The position numbers and the translations under genes are program-made. Source: Leuctra nigra (Eukaryota; Arthropoda; Insecta; Plecoptera; Leuctridae). From it: a DNA stretch of 64,000 nucleotides. The stretch spans positions 13,379,246 to 13,443,245 of the forward strand of contig OW203773.1 of assembly GCA_934045905.1 (NCBI GenBank), given 5' to 3'. The notes under the pieces are model-generated. The model made no database searches. It saw only the letters and a list, made by a program, of their open reading frames with translations, and was not told the DNA's origin. Shown piece after piece: positions 42,801 to 51,126 of this stretch. How positions within the stretch are numbered: position 1 is the stretch's first letter; every line of letters starts with the position of its first letter.

Positions 42801-43761
42801 GGGGTCTCCTTGCACCAATGTCCAGTGCTCTACCAACTGAGCTAGCAAGGCAGCGATACTCACTGGCGCTCATAACCACTTCATATACAAGCACATGCGT
42901 TGCATCAATGTTTGGTTAAAATGTGAAATAAATGTTTTGAGCCTTTTTAAAAAGTCGAGGAATGAAAATTTTAAAGATAATTGGGTTATAATGATTGAGG
43001 GGCCGCAAGCGTGTTCGACACAAATCCATATGTCCTGTTCATGACGTCAGAGCCGCGAGGCAACGGTCCACTACCTAAAGTCACCAGCACCCGATCTGTG
43101 GATTGGGATTTTCTTGAAAAAATCAGTATTTTGCGAACCCCTTAGAGCTCAACCCAAGAGAAGGCTTGGCATAACAATGGGACATGGTGCGCACGCAGGT
43201 AAAGAAGCTAGACCGGGAAAATAAAATAACCTTTTTCCAATCCACAGATCGCCTGCTGGCTACTTTAGTTAGAGTATTCCATGATACAGTTTGATGCATT
43301 CAAAAATTCCTTTGCATTTCAAGTATTTTGAAATATTTTGAAGTCTCTCAATATCTTGACGACACTTCAACAGAAATATATTAGCTATTACGTTTGCATT
43401 CCAGGCGTCTGGCTGGAGACACGGGTTCAACTCCAGCAACAGGGCGTACTCATCCCAGCCTGCTGCGATTGGCACGCATCACCAGTGTCAGACATCCGCC
43501 AAGAGGAGCGAGCGAGCCTACTTCTCAGCCGACAGCCTCTGTGTCAGGACCACTTCTAAAGACACCTGCAAGAGTGTGCCTGGAGGCGGTCTGTTGGTTG
43601 AGCAACCCACCGGTAGAGGCGACAGGTTCTTCCTCGTCGCGCTCTGGAGTCGGGATCTGGACTGGAATATGGAGGAATACTGTACTGTGGGTTTACTCTG
43701 TTCGTACACCAATGTGACGTCGCAATTGACATGGATCAAACGTCATGTCGATCTTGCTTAA
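39808..43761 (+). CDS. Secreted serine-protease homologue 1 (non-catalytic)
   Basis: Exons 39808-39892, 40573-40728, 41819-42099 and 43405-43761 join in frame (phases 1, 1, 0; GT-AG) into 292 residues. The start encodes a signal peptide, MFTHTLLCVLVAAASAQ. Chymotrypsin-fold landmarks follow: DCG...G......QPWFIVI, TGTLIS..HVVT, RLSAGSHL, V..LHVHEQLD and a C-terminal LTWIKRHV helix. The catalytic residues are gone: the TAAHC site reads TDAWG, the DIALL site reads NIALV, and the GDSGGPL site reads SVPGGGLL (Ser to Pro). The IVGG activation site is also absent. Such homologues often act as cofactors in arthropod immune or clotting cascades; the role here is inferred. AATAAA lies at 43825-43830. 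Confidence 0.85.
40344..40460 (+). repeat. Half copy of a palindromic TTAA element
   Basis: From TTAAGGACGGTCATATA it follows the left arm of the elements at 56558 and 57561 through GGAGCGGTTTTAGA and AAACGGTTATGAATAT, then stops. The opposite arm is missing. Confidence 0.65.
40573..40728 (+). CDS. Protease homologue 1, exon 2
   Basis: The acceptor is CTTTCAG and the donor ACC G/GTAAGT. It encodes DCGSRYIRELTVDGE, QPWFIVI and GTLISTKHVV, parallel to 52565-52723 in the paralogue. Confidence 0.88.
40820..41180 (-). repeat. 5S-rRNA-derived SINE, copy 2
   Basis: In reverse the head reads GATGCCTCGGTTCTCGTTAG, ATCACCACGGTTAAGCATCA and GATGGGTGACCATTC, then the shared body with CAGAGAGACTGGGGTG. 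It lies in intron 2 of protease homologue 1. Confidence 0.8.
41320..41654. repeat. Palindromic element, ~335 bp
   Basis: GAAGAGTT...ATCGATTTTTATCAATATC at the left is matched by GATATTGATAAAAATCGAT...AACTCTTC at the right, with ACGCGTCTT/AAGACGCGT inside and a centre near 41490. It lies in intron 2 of protease homologue 1. Confidence 0.8.
41819..42099 (+). CDS. Protease homologue 1, exon 3
   Basis: The exon is 281 bp, the same length as exon 3 of the paralogue. It opens DAWGV where the active-site histidine should be, and has NNIALVV where the aspartate should be. It ends at CTT/GTAAGT. Confidence 0.9.
42125..42500 (+). repeat. 5S-rRNA-derived SINE, copy 3
   Basis: The head reads GGATACCTCGGTTTTCGTCC, GATCACCGAGGTTAAGCAAC, GCGCGGTCAG and GATGGGTGACC, the best match to 5S rRNA of the three. 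It ends in (AAT)n at about 42480-42495. The head begins about 25 bp after exon 3 of protease homologue 1. Confidence 0.85.
42775..42865 (-). ncRNA. tRNA-like sequence (tRNA-derived SINE head or tRNA pseudogene)
   Basis: On the - strand GCCTTGCTAGCTCAGTTGG begins a tRNA-like stretch with a perfect A box (TAGCTCAGTTGGTAGAGC), ACTGGACATTGGTGCAAGGA in the anticodon region and a degenerate B box near GATATGAATCC. The 3' acceptor strand does not pair, so it is not a functional tRNA. It lies in intron 3 of protease homologue 1. Confidence 0.6.
43405..43761 (+). CDS. Protease homologue 1, exon 4
   Basis: The acceptor is GCATTCCAG. It encodes ASGWRHG, a CVRTTSKDTCKSVPGGG stretch in place of the GDSGGP loop, FFLVALWSRD and the final helix, ending in TAA at 43759-43761. 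Confidence 0.88.
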   Translation, partial: ASGWRHGFNSSNRAYSSQPAAIGTHHQCQTSAKRSERAYFSADSLCVRTTSKDTCKSVPGGGLLVEQPTGRGDRFFLVALWSRDLDWNMEEYCTVGLLCSYTNVTSQLTWIKRHVDLA

Positions 43762-43830
43762 ACTGGTAATGTTCACTGTGGGCTTGGGGATGGTTTTTGA
43801 AAAGTAAAATCTAGAGACTTTGGAAATAAA

Positions 43831-44241
43831 TTTGATTCACTATTAAAAGTCTGTGTCTCAAAGTGTTCATAGTTGTCCAGGTGTTAGGTGTAACTCCGTG
43901 TCATAACTCAAGGTGTTTCACCTTCTCAGGGCAAAACCATGTAAAATATACACAATTAACTCTGTCACGAAAAAAAAAAAGTAATTATACTTCTTACTCA
44001 TCTCCACTTTTCGTAGTTCTAAAATAAACATTAAAATCAGGTGTCCTAACGGCTAGAAGGTAAAATTAATTTTTTCCCATGATTTTGAAAATTAATATAT
44101 TTTATAAGTGACAATTACGATTCTTTGTTTGTGATTCACAAGTCTGACGTCGATGTATGCTGACAAAGCACGCCGCCTTATTCTTGTATATACTAAGGTC
44201 AAATTCTTCAAGCGGCCGGACACTGCCTGGTATCACAACAC
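43831..44241. other. Intergenic spacer downstream of protease homologue 1
   Basis: No gene or repeat is recognised between the AATAAA at 43825-43830 and the interrupted frame at 44242. Confidence 0.4.
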
Positions 44242-44427
44242 CTAAGTGGATGAAGGATGTTGCAATGCTGGAGTGACTAATGCAGGAATGTTATTGATAC
44301 TAAGTCCAAGTGTAAGCAATTCCATGAGTTGAGACTCATTAAGGTCAATCCCTTCGACCGCTACGCGCGGCCGACCACAGCGCTGGATCTGTGAGAAACA
44401 ACCATCTGCTGCCTGCTGATTCAAGAC
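44242..44427 (-). pseudogene. 3' part of an older open frame interrupted by the Gypsy element
   Basis: The - strand frame continues from the flank at 49071 and runs through RCGRPRVAVEGIDLNES and MELLTLGLSINNIPALV to a stop at 44242. The GRP...L..LL.LG.S...IPALV pattern resembles the region just before the integrase-like core in a class of DDE transposon proteins found in animals; that assignment is tentative. The Gypsy element with its TSD separates it from 49071-49205. Confidence 0.4.
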
Positions 44428-44623
44428 TCTTTTGAGTACGGGTTTATAAGGCATTATAAACTAAACACTTGTATAGTAGTTTAATACTCTTTATTGTTTA
44501 TATAATACTTATTAATATACATTGACAATAAATGGCTCTGGCTGAATGGTGGCCATGTTGGATGATCTTGTAGTTCCACTACTCGACACTAGAGCCACTA
44601 GTTCGATAATCGATACTGTGACA
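44428..44623 (-). repeat. LTR (3' copy in element orientation)
   Basis: The copy appears identical to 48870-49065 by eye. In element orientation it begins TGTCACAGTATCGATTATCG and ends ACTCAAAAGA. Confidence 0.9.
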
Positions 44624-44668
44624 TGTCCCCCAAATTATTAATATTTAAAGAGGATTAATAATTTTGAT

Positions 44669-44776
44669 ATTATGCTTTGATTATTTATCTTGAAGAGATT
44701 ATGCTTAGATTATTTATCTTGAAGAGATTATGCTTTGATAATTATCTTGAAGAGATTATGCTTTGATTATTAGTAC
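44669..44776. repeat. Four tandem ~29-bp units beside the LTR
   Basis: ATTATGCTTTGATTATTTAT plus CTTGAAGAG recurs four times with minor changes, in the non-coding end of the Gypsy element. Confidence 0.85.
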
Positions 44777-44792
44777 TGATACATATTTGATT

Positions 44793-46418
44793 TTACTTAA
44801 ATCTAATGGGCATTTTGATAAGCCTTCCAGTACGAGTTCTCTTCTCCATCGGTCCAGTTTCTGGAACGACTATGTTGTCCGGATACGAAACAAGGTTCGG
44901 CTTCAGGACTGGAGTCGACTCGGGCATCTTCTTCGTAACTGATCGGGGAGTACCTGGCTCGCAGCGAGGAGCTTCCGGAGTTGGACTCGGAGTTGGAGCT
45001 GGTGGCAGGCTGCGCGGCGATATCATAGGCGGTTCACTCATGGCCGGTCGCAGGTGGAGCCTGTTTCTCCTCAGCACAGAACCTTCAGACTCAACGTGGT
45101 ATGATCGAGGAGTTTGGTCAGCTTGCACGATTTTACCAGGCACCCAGACTCTCTTGGCTTTCTGAAGAAGGACTGATTGTCCTGCAGAGAGGGGTACCAA
45201 AGGTTTCGCCTTGGAGTCGTAGTACTGTTTATCCCTTCTTTGATGTTCTTTAAGAATTTTCAATGTCTGTGATGTATCATACAGTGGATTTAACTGCTGA
45301 GTTGTTGTTGGCAGTAGAGTGCGTAAACTTCGACCCATTAACAGTTGAGCAGGTGAAGCAAGATGAGACTTAGGCGTATTATTGTATGCTAGTATAGCCA
45401 ATGAAGGGTATTGTCCTGACTTTCCTGCTTTAAGGAGCAATCCCTTAGCTGTACCAATCATTCTTTCAGCCATCCCATTGCTTTGAGGATAGTAGGGACT
45501 GGACGTGATGTGTTGAATGTCCCACTGCTTGAAGTACTGTTTTAGTAATGATGAGTCGAAAGGTGGTCCATTGTCTGAGATCAGTTTCCGGGGAATTCCA
45601 TGTGTAGTGAAAATCAGTTTCAGTTCGGCGATGACAGCAGTAGCTGTTGTAGTCTTCATTTCACGGACTTCTAAGAACTTGGAGTGATAATCGGTGACTA
45701 ACATGTAATTCTTGGAATCTGCCTTACAGAAGTCTACTCCCACCTTCTCCCAAGGGTTGACTGGTATTTCAGTAGAGAGAAGTGGTTCTCGGGTGTTCGA
45801 TCTTGAGTACTGCTGACATGTAGTACATGACTGTACCATCTGCTTGATCTGTGATGTCATGCCTGGCCAGTAAACAGCTTGCTTAGCTTTGGCTTGGCAT
45901 GCATTAACACCTTGATGCGCTTGATGGATCAAATTGAGAGTTTCCCTTTGTCGTTTCTTCGGTATTACTAACCTGACACCTCTGAATATCAGACCGTCAC
46001 CTTCATGAAGTTCGTTCCTGCAATGCCAGTAAGCATTAACAATGGATTGTGTTGGCTTCTTTGTAGGCCATCCTTCACGGAAGAATTTTCTGATGAGAGT
46101 CAATTCTTCATCTTCTCGTGTATCCTTGATGTATTCTTCTTTCCTTTCATCCGAGATGCTGACAAGTGAATGAACTGCTGAAGCTTCTCCATGTAGGTAG
46201 TCAGTGTTGACAGCTGCTGATGGGTTGGGATCTCTTGAGCGAGTATCTGCTGCAAACAGTAGTTTTCCAGGTATGTGTTTCAAGGTTGGCTCATACCGCA
46301 TGAAGCGCAGAAGAAGTCGCTCAATTCTCGGGGAGAGCTTCTCTAGGGGCTTCTTCACTATGCCTAGTAACGGTAAGTGGTCTGTGTGTACCTCAAAACT
46401 ACAAGCGTATAAATACAT
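44793..46418 (-). CDS. Gypsy pol: RNase H end and integrase
   Basis: The frame has 541 codons. It opens in the RNase H C-terminal part (FEVHTDHLPLLGIVKKPL), then the integrase zinc finger (IHQAHQGVNACQ ... CTTCQQ), and the DDE core with VGVDFCKAD, LISDNGPPFDSSL and YYPQSNGMAERMIG (the last E). A chromo-like or proline-rich tail follows and ends at 44793. The frame is separated from the upstream RNase H frame by a frameshift near 46425. Confidence 0.9.
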   Translation of the reverse strand: MYLYACSFEVHTDHLPLLGIVKKPLEKLSPRIERLLLRFMRYEPTLKHIPGKLLFAADTRSRDPNPSAAVNTDYLHGEASAVHSLVSISDERKEEYIKDTREDEELTLIRKFFREGWPTKKPTQSIVNAYWHCRNELHEGDGLIFRGVRLVIPKKRQRETLNLIHQAHQGVNACQAKAKQAVYWPGMTSQIKQMVQSCTTCQQYSRSNTREPLLSTEIPVNPWEKVGVDFCKADSKNYMLVTDYHSKFLEVREMKTTTATAVIAELKLIFTTHGIPRKLISDNGPPFDSSLLKQYFKQWDIQHITSSPYYPQSNGMAERMIGTAKGLLLKAGKSGQYPSLAILAYNNTPKSHLASPAQLLMGRSLRTLLPTTTQQLNPLYDTSQTLKILKEHQRRDKQYYDSKAKPLVPLSAGQSVLLQKAKRVWVPGKIVQADQTPRSYHVESEGSVLRRNRLHLRPAMSEPPMISPRSLPPAPTPSPTPEAPRCEPGTPRSVTKKMPESTPVLKPNLVSYPDNIVVPETGPMEKRTRTGRLIKMPIRFK

Positions 46419-46428
46419 GTGGAAATGT

Positions 46429-46635
46429 TCACAGCCCCATAGGTACTATGGCTAATAGTTCTTTTTCTATCTGTGCATATTTCTTCTGGGCATCATTAAG
46501 TGAAACAGAAGCGAAGGCGATGGGATGGTTATCTTGAAGAAGTACAGCACCTAGTCCATACTGACTAGCGTCGACGGATAGTGTAGTCGGTTTCTTCGGA
46601 TCGAAGAAAGAAAGCGTTGGTGCTGTGCTGATCAA
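46429..46635 (-). pseudogene. Gypsy pol: RNase H fragment
   Basis: The frame has [18 protein letters not shown], the first catalytic aspartate of the retroelement RNase H, then [20 protein letters not shown] with the second acid. Frameshifts flank it on both sides. Confidence 0.88.
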
Positions 46636-46667
46636 TTTCTTCAGGTTTTCAAAACTACGCTGAGCTT

Positions 46668-48485
46668 TTATTTCCCATCTCCAAACAACATCTTTAATGA
46701 GTGTTGCCGCAAGTGGTATGTTTCATTGGAAAGATTTGGGATGAATTTACCCAAAAAGTTGACCATGCCGAGAAAGCGTTGAAGTTCAACCTTATTTTCG
46801 GGTGCTTTCATGGCAGTGATAGCATCTACTTTGGCTTGATGAATATCTATTCCATTAGGAGTGATGTTATGGCCTAAGTACCTGATAGTTGGTGTGGCGA
46901 GTTGCAGTTTCTCGTAGCTGAAACGGAAGTGTCGCTGACGAGCTCTCTCCAATACGGCTGCTAGACGTTGGTTATGCTCAGCCATATCTTTACCAAACAC
47001 TAGGATGTCGTCCATGTAGCCTCGCGCCCCCTCAATTACCTCGAGGAGTGAGTCTATCTCGCGCTGTAGGACTTCAGGAGCACTTTTTAGTCCATAGGGA
47101 AGTCTAAGAAATCTATACCTTCCATAAGGAGTAGCCATGGTGCAAAGCTTCGAGCTTTCCTCAGTGAGTTGTATTTGCCAAAATGCAGTTGAAGCATCGA
47201 GTACTGTAAATACTTTGGCGTCTGTAATCTCAGAAAATATTGATTCAGAGGTCGGAATTGGGTGGTGTTCCCTCTGGATGTACTTGTTTAATTGTCTCGG
47301 GTCGAGACATAACCTCAATTTCCCATTCGGTTTGCTCGCAAGAACAATGGGATGGACCCAATCTGTTGGTCCTGTTTCTTTAACTATTATTCCTTCCTTT
47401 TCCATGCGTTTTAATTCTAGTTTAACTTTACCTCTGATTGAGATTGGGATCTTTCTTGCGTTGCTTATCTGTGGAACAGCATCCGGATTGAGCTTTATGG
47501 TGTGTTTATCCGGCAGCTGTCCGACCCCGTGGAATACATCTGCGTACTTCCGAATGATCTGTCTCGGAGACTCGGCGTTACTTTTCGTCTCGCACAGTCT
47601 TGCGATCAGTTGCAGGGCTTCGCAGGCTTCGATTCCAAGTATCGGTGTGTAGCCTTTACCTCCTGTCACATAAAACTTGAAACATTTTATAAGTTTATTA
47701 GTCTCACATGTCAGATTGCATTTTCCTTGAACGTCTACCCTGTCACCTGTATAAGCTGTTATTTTAACATTAGTGTGCTTTAAACGTGGTTTGACAGGCA
47801 GTTGTTCGTACACTTCACTTGTGATGATGTTGACCTGAGAGCCTGTGTCTAGTTTAAAAAGAGTTTTGTACCCATTTACTGACACTGTTTTATTCCACAC
47901 TTTCTTTCCTTTACTCACTGTGCTGTTGACTTCTAAGCTTGACATATCAAAGCTGGCCTCAGAAGATGAATCCGCGGAAGTATTCTCTTCGGTTTCTTCC
48001 ATGGTGTAAACTTTTCTTGATTTTTTCTTTGGTTTAACTGCAGATTTCTTCTCGCTCTGAGGTTTCGCTTGACACACGCTATCGAAGTGGTTTGGAATTC
48101 CGCACTTTCTACAGGTTTTCCCAAACGCTGGACAGTTCTTTGGACCGTGTTTACCTCCACAACGATAACAGTTCTTTGCTTCTGTAGTTTTCTTGTGCTT
48201 ATTCACAAAGTGAACTGTTTCGGCACCCTCTCTGCCCATCTCACTGGATTGTCGCAGGTATTCCTCGTTGGCTCTACAAAGATTTATTGCTTTGGCTAGA
48301 GTCATTGTGTGGTCTTTTAGAAGCCTTCCTCTCATGTTGCTATCTTTTATTCCTCCTATCAACCTGTCTCTTAGCAGGGAATCTTGAAGGTCACCAAACT
48401 CGCAATCTTTTGCTCTCTGTTTGAGCGTCATTACGTATTGATCTATTGTCTGGTTGTCTCCCTGTTGTTCCGAAAAAACAACCAT
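46668..48485 (-). CDS. Gypsy gag (C-terminal), protease and reverse transcriptase
   Basis: The frame has 605 codons. It contains the gag region [20 protein letters not shown], two zinc knuckles ([13 protein letters not shown] and [14 protein letters not shown]), an aspartic protease motif [14 protein letters not shown], and RT motifs [41 protein letters not shown] and [11 protein letters not shown]. It ends at a frameshift near 46690, in the thumb. The DTG and YMDD residues are intact. Confidence 0.92.
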   Translation of the reverse strand: MVVFSEQQGDNQTIDQYVMTLKQRAKDCEFGDLQDSLLRDRLIGGIKDSNMRGRLLKDHTMTLAKAINLCRANEEYLRQSSEMGREGAETVHFVNKHKKTTEAKNCYRCGGKHGPKNCPAFGKTCRKCGIPNHFDSVCQAKPQSEKKSAVKPKKKSRKVYTMEETEENTSADSSSEASFDMSSLEVNSTVSKGKKVWNKTVSVNGYKTLFKLDTGSQVNIITSEVYEQLPVKPRLKHTNVKITAYTGDRVDVQGKCNLTCETNKLIKCFKFYVTGGKGYTPILGIEACEALQLIARLCETKSNAESPRQIIRKYADVFHGVGQLPDKHTIKLNPDAVPQISNARKIPISIRGKVKLELKRMEKEGIIVKETGPTDWVHPIVLASKPNGKLRLCLDPRQLNKYIQREHHPIPTSESIFSEITDAKVFTVLDASTAFWQIQLTEESSKLCTMATPYGRYRFLRLPYGLKSAPEVLQREIDSLLEVIEGARGYMDDILVFGKDMAEHNQRLAAVLERARQRHFRFSYEKLQLATPTIRYLGHNITPNGIDIHQAKVDAITAMKAPENKVELQRFLGMVNFLGKFIPNLSNETYHLRQHSLKMLFGDGK

Positions 48486-48769
48486 CTGGTGTACGTCGTG
48501 TTTTTGTAGGGTACGTAGTACTTTGTGATACCTTCCAGAATGATTTTCGGCGTGACCTCGATGCCTGGTGCGAATTCTAGCGTGTTGTGTACGGCTAGGC
48601 CTTCATCTCCCAAAGCATGCAAAAGGTCGGCTTTTTGCTTTTTCAGTGGCTTGTTTTCTAGCTCGGCCACGTCGAAATATATTTCGTATTTTTGCACCCA
48701 GCGCGACCAGTTTTCCGCCGGAGCTTCTCCCGGTACAAACGCTGCAGGAGCCTTGTAGGTAGCCGCCAT
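48443..48769 (-). CDS. Gypsy gag, N-terminal part
   Basis: ATG at 48769 follows AAAA and opens MAATYKAPAAF, with WSRWVQKYEIYFDVAEL and [13 protein letters not shown] matching the usual gag layout. The frame then slips at a run of six T's near 48473 and ends RETTRQ, while the correct continuation is in the frame starting 48485. Confidence 0.85.
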   Translation of the reverse strand: MAATYKAPAAFVPGEAPAENWSRWVQKYEIYFDVAELENKPLKKQKADLLHALGDEGLAVHNTLEFAPGIEVTPKIILEGITKYYVPYKNTTYTRWLFFRNNRETTRQ

Positions 48770-48869
48770 TTTTTATGTATAGGAACCTACTTGCTTTCGT
48801 ACCGCGTGCGCGTTTCTTTTCTTCACCTTTTCTTGGGCGTATTTCTTCACACCTTTACTTCTTACACCA

Positions 48870-49065
48870 TCTTTTGAGTACGGGTTTATAAGGCATTATA
48901 AACTAAACACTTGTATAGTAGTTTAATACTCTTTATTGTTTATATAATACTTATTAATATACATTGACAATAAATGGCTCTGGCTGAATGGTGGCCATGT
49001 TGGATGATCTTGTAGTTCCACTACTCGACACTAGAGCCACTAGTTCGATAATCGATACTGTGACA
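48870..49065 (-). repeat. LTR (5' copy in element orientation)
   Basis: This is the partner of 44428-44623. Followed on the right by AAGAC, the target duplication. Confidence 0.9.
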
Positions 49066-49070
49066 AAGAC

Positions 49071-49205
49071 GACCACCATGCCTAACTCCCAACAGCGACT
49101 GGATATATACCATGATCCAAACATCGTTGCCAACATTATGGCAACCAGAAGAAAGCTGATGATGATGAAGAGTTGCTCTGAGTCTCGTAGGGTCTGATCA
49201 TCCAA
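49071..49205 (-). pseudogene. Upstream part of the interrupted older frame
   Basis: The - strand frame from 49205 reads through a hydrophobic run (IIISFLLVAIMLATMFGSW) into the target site. Taking out the element and one copy of the duplication leaves an open junction with the frame ending at 44242. Whether this was ever a real coding sequence is uncertain. Confidence 0.35.
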
Positions 49206-49209
49206 TGTA

Positions 49210-50850
49210 CTTGCTCATGATCTTCAACAACCATATGACTTGACTTTGCGGCGCAAGTACATGACCAGATCCTAAATAATATTTTGTTTGTTTGTTTGTC
49301 ACTGTTGGTGGAGCCAAGAGACAAGAGTGATGTTTGACAAGTGTCAAGTGAGTTGCAAATGCAATCCGCCAATTACTCTTTCGTAAACACCAAACAAAAC
49401 TACAAGTCAATTCTCAGAGGAAACCTGGGAATGTATTCAAATAGGAAGTCGACGCACATTTTTAATTGTGAATTTGTAAATATCAAAACAAATATTACAA
49501 ATTATCATGGGTCCGAAAAAAATAACATTTTCATTCATAAAATAACAAATTTAATTAATTAATTACCTGATTATGACGTCAATGTCGAAATTACTTTTTA
49601 AAACAATGAAATTCGGAGATTTCTATGTCAATCTTTCTCTCAATTTGAAAACTATTCGTCCCTCCACACAAATGATATTCGTTTCTCTGTGTTCAGGAAT
49701 GGTTCAGGCACATCTCAACTAAAGTTCGTTCACGATAAGAATATCACTGACGTTTTAGTCGATCACGTCGTTCATTGGTCAGTCACTTGAACACTGCCCT
49801 GTCAATGGCAAGACTTTCTTCTTTGTATTATTGAAATTGTATAAATTATGTCAAATACACAATTTTTAATAGTAGTAAATATTATAAAAATTCATCAAAT
49901 TGATTTATTTTTATCTACAGCCGTATTATACACATTTTTTGATTATTATATTGATATTTACATGTTTAGGTATACGTTCACTTGACTACGGTAGTACACG
50001 CCGCCATTACGTCTTGCTATTCTAATCGTGAATGAACTTTACCATATTATTATAACAATTATTTCTCAGGTGTTCCTGACTGTCGGGACAATGCTGGGAA
50101 GGTTCCACGCTATCAGGCCACGAGCAGTTCGATCAGCTTGATCAGGGAAACAACATGCAGGATGGAACACAGACTCTGTCTGGCATGTGTGAGAAGTAAC
50201 GCATTCTTCTTGAGTCGGCGGAAACATACATTCTGCTGACTTGAATAACTTCCTGTTGTTGTTCTGTGTTGTAAACAAATACTGCACCTTGTGTTGTAAT
50301 CACGCCCTCTGGGTGTTCTTGTTACATTCCTGGCTGACAGGAAGTAGCGTGTGTGGAGAACACCTCGCTATTAACACGACTTATTGAACGCAGTGTTAAA
50401 TCCAGGCATACTTAAGGGGAGCAGTGCAGTGAGTTGTCACGATTTTCCCCGTATTTAAATACATTATTTTGGTTGGTTTTGGTTTATTCTCACGTTAATT
50501 TCTTCCCGAGATCGTCTTACATTTCACCAGATTGCAGGGAAACCTGACACAGTACAACAATATTCTTAATGTGTATTCATGATCTAATCGAAAACATAAG
50601 TAATAATATGTTTTTATAAAGCCAGAATTTGGTGTAAAATTGCAGCCTTCAACATCGACGAAAGCAGGTAGATATTCAAATCTTCTAATTTTTTAGTTTG
50701 GTTTAGTGTTCTTTAATAATAAAAGACCATGAGCCAGCCATTGTGAAAATAAAGAAAAATATAAAAACAAGGAGAACGTGCAAATAGTAGGCTATACCTT
50801 GGTGACGCTCTTTACGTTATAGCTTTACGCAATTTGACAGTGGTTTTGAA
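49210..50850. other. Non-coding spacer upstream of protease homologue 2
   Basis: No supported gene. A small exon-like fragment at 49697-49790 is mentioned under rejected items. Confidence 0.4.
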
Positions 50851-51047
50851 CAAGATATAATTCGATGACTGAGATTCGTGAAACTGAAAATAATATTGAA
50901 TTTTGCATTAAAACAATATAATGGTGTTTTTCACGAATTGATAATATCATGATCGTTGACATCTGGGTCAACACTTTGACCTGACTTCTTAAAAGATAAG
51001 ACTCCTTTAGCGTGCACAAGGTCTTCAGTAGAGGCGTTGGAGTCAAG

Positions 51048-51126
51048 ATGTTCGCAATGCAGCTGATTCTCTGTGTGGTGGTGGCTGCTGCGATGGCTCA
51101 GTCGGTTCCAGGAGACAATAGCACAG
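51048..51126 (+). CDS. Protease homologue 2, exon 1, first copy
   Basis: Signal-peptide exon of 26 codons plus one base, donor ACA G/GTAGAC. Copies at 51352-51430 and 51656-51734 have the same frame and donor, so any could splice to exon 2. Confidence 0.75.

Larger units (their letters stand above)
44428..49065 (-). mobile_element. Gypsy-type LTR retrotransposon, whole
   Basis: The element has 196-bp LTRs (44428-44623 and 48870-49065), flanking AAGAC duplications (44423-44427 and 49066-49070), a primer-binding-like TGGTGTAAGAAGTAAAGG next to the right LTR, a purine tract TTTGGGGGACA before the left LTR, and gag-protease-RT-RNase H-integrase in the Gypsy order on the - strand. No envelope frame is seen. 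Three frameshifts interrupt the frames. Confidence 0.92.

Noticed and set aside
49697..49790. Exon-like fragment after TGTGTTCAG, frame ending HVVHWSVT
   Set aside because: It has an acceptor word and a stop, and faintly recalls a protease C-terminus, but there is no conserved motif and no partner exon.
50066..50330. Possible exon or small cysteine-rich frame near GTGTTCCTGACTGTCGG
   Set aside because: Short frames on both strands with no recognisable family and no consistent splice sites.
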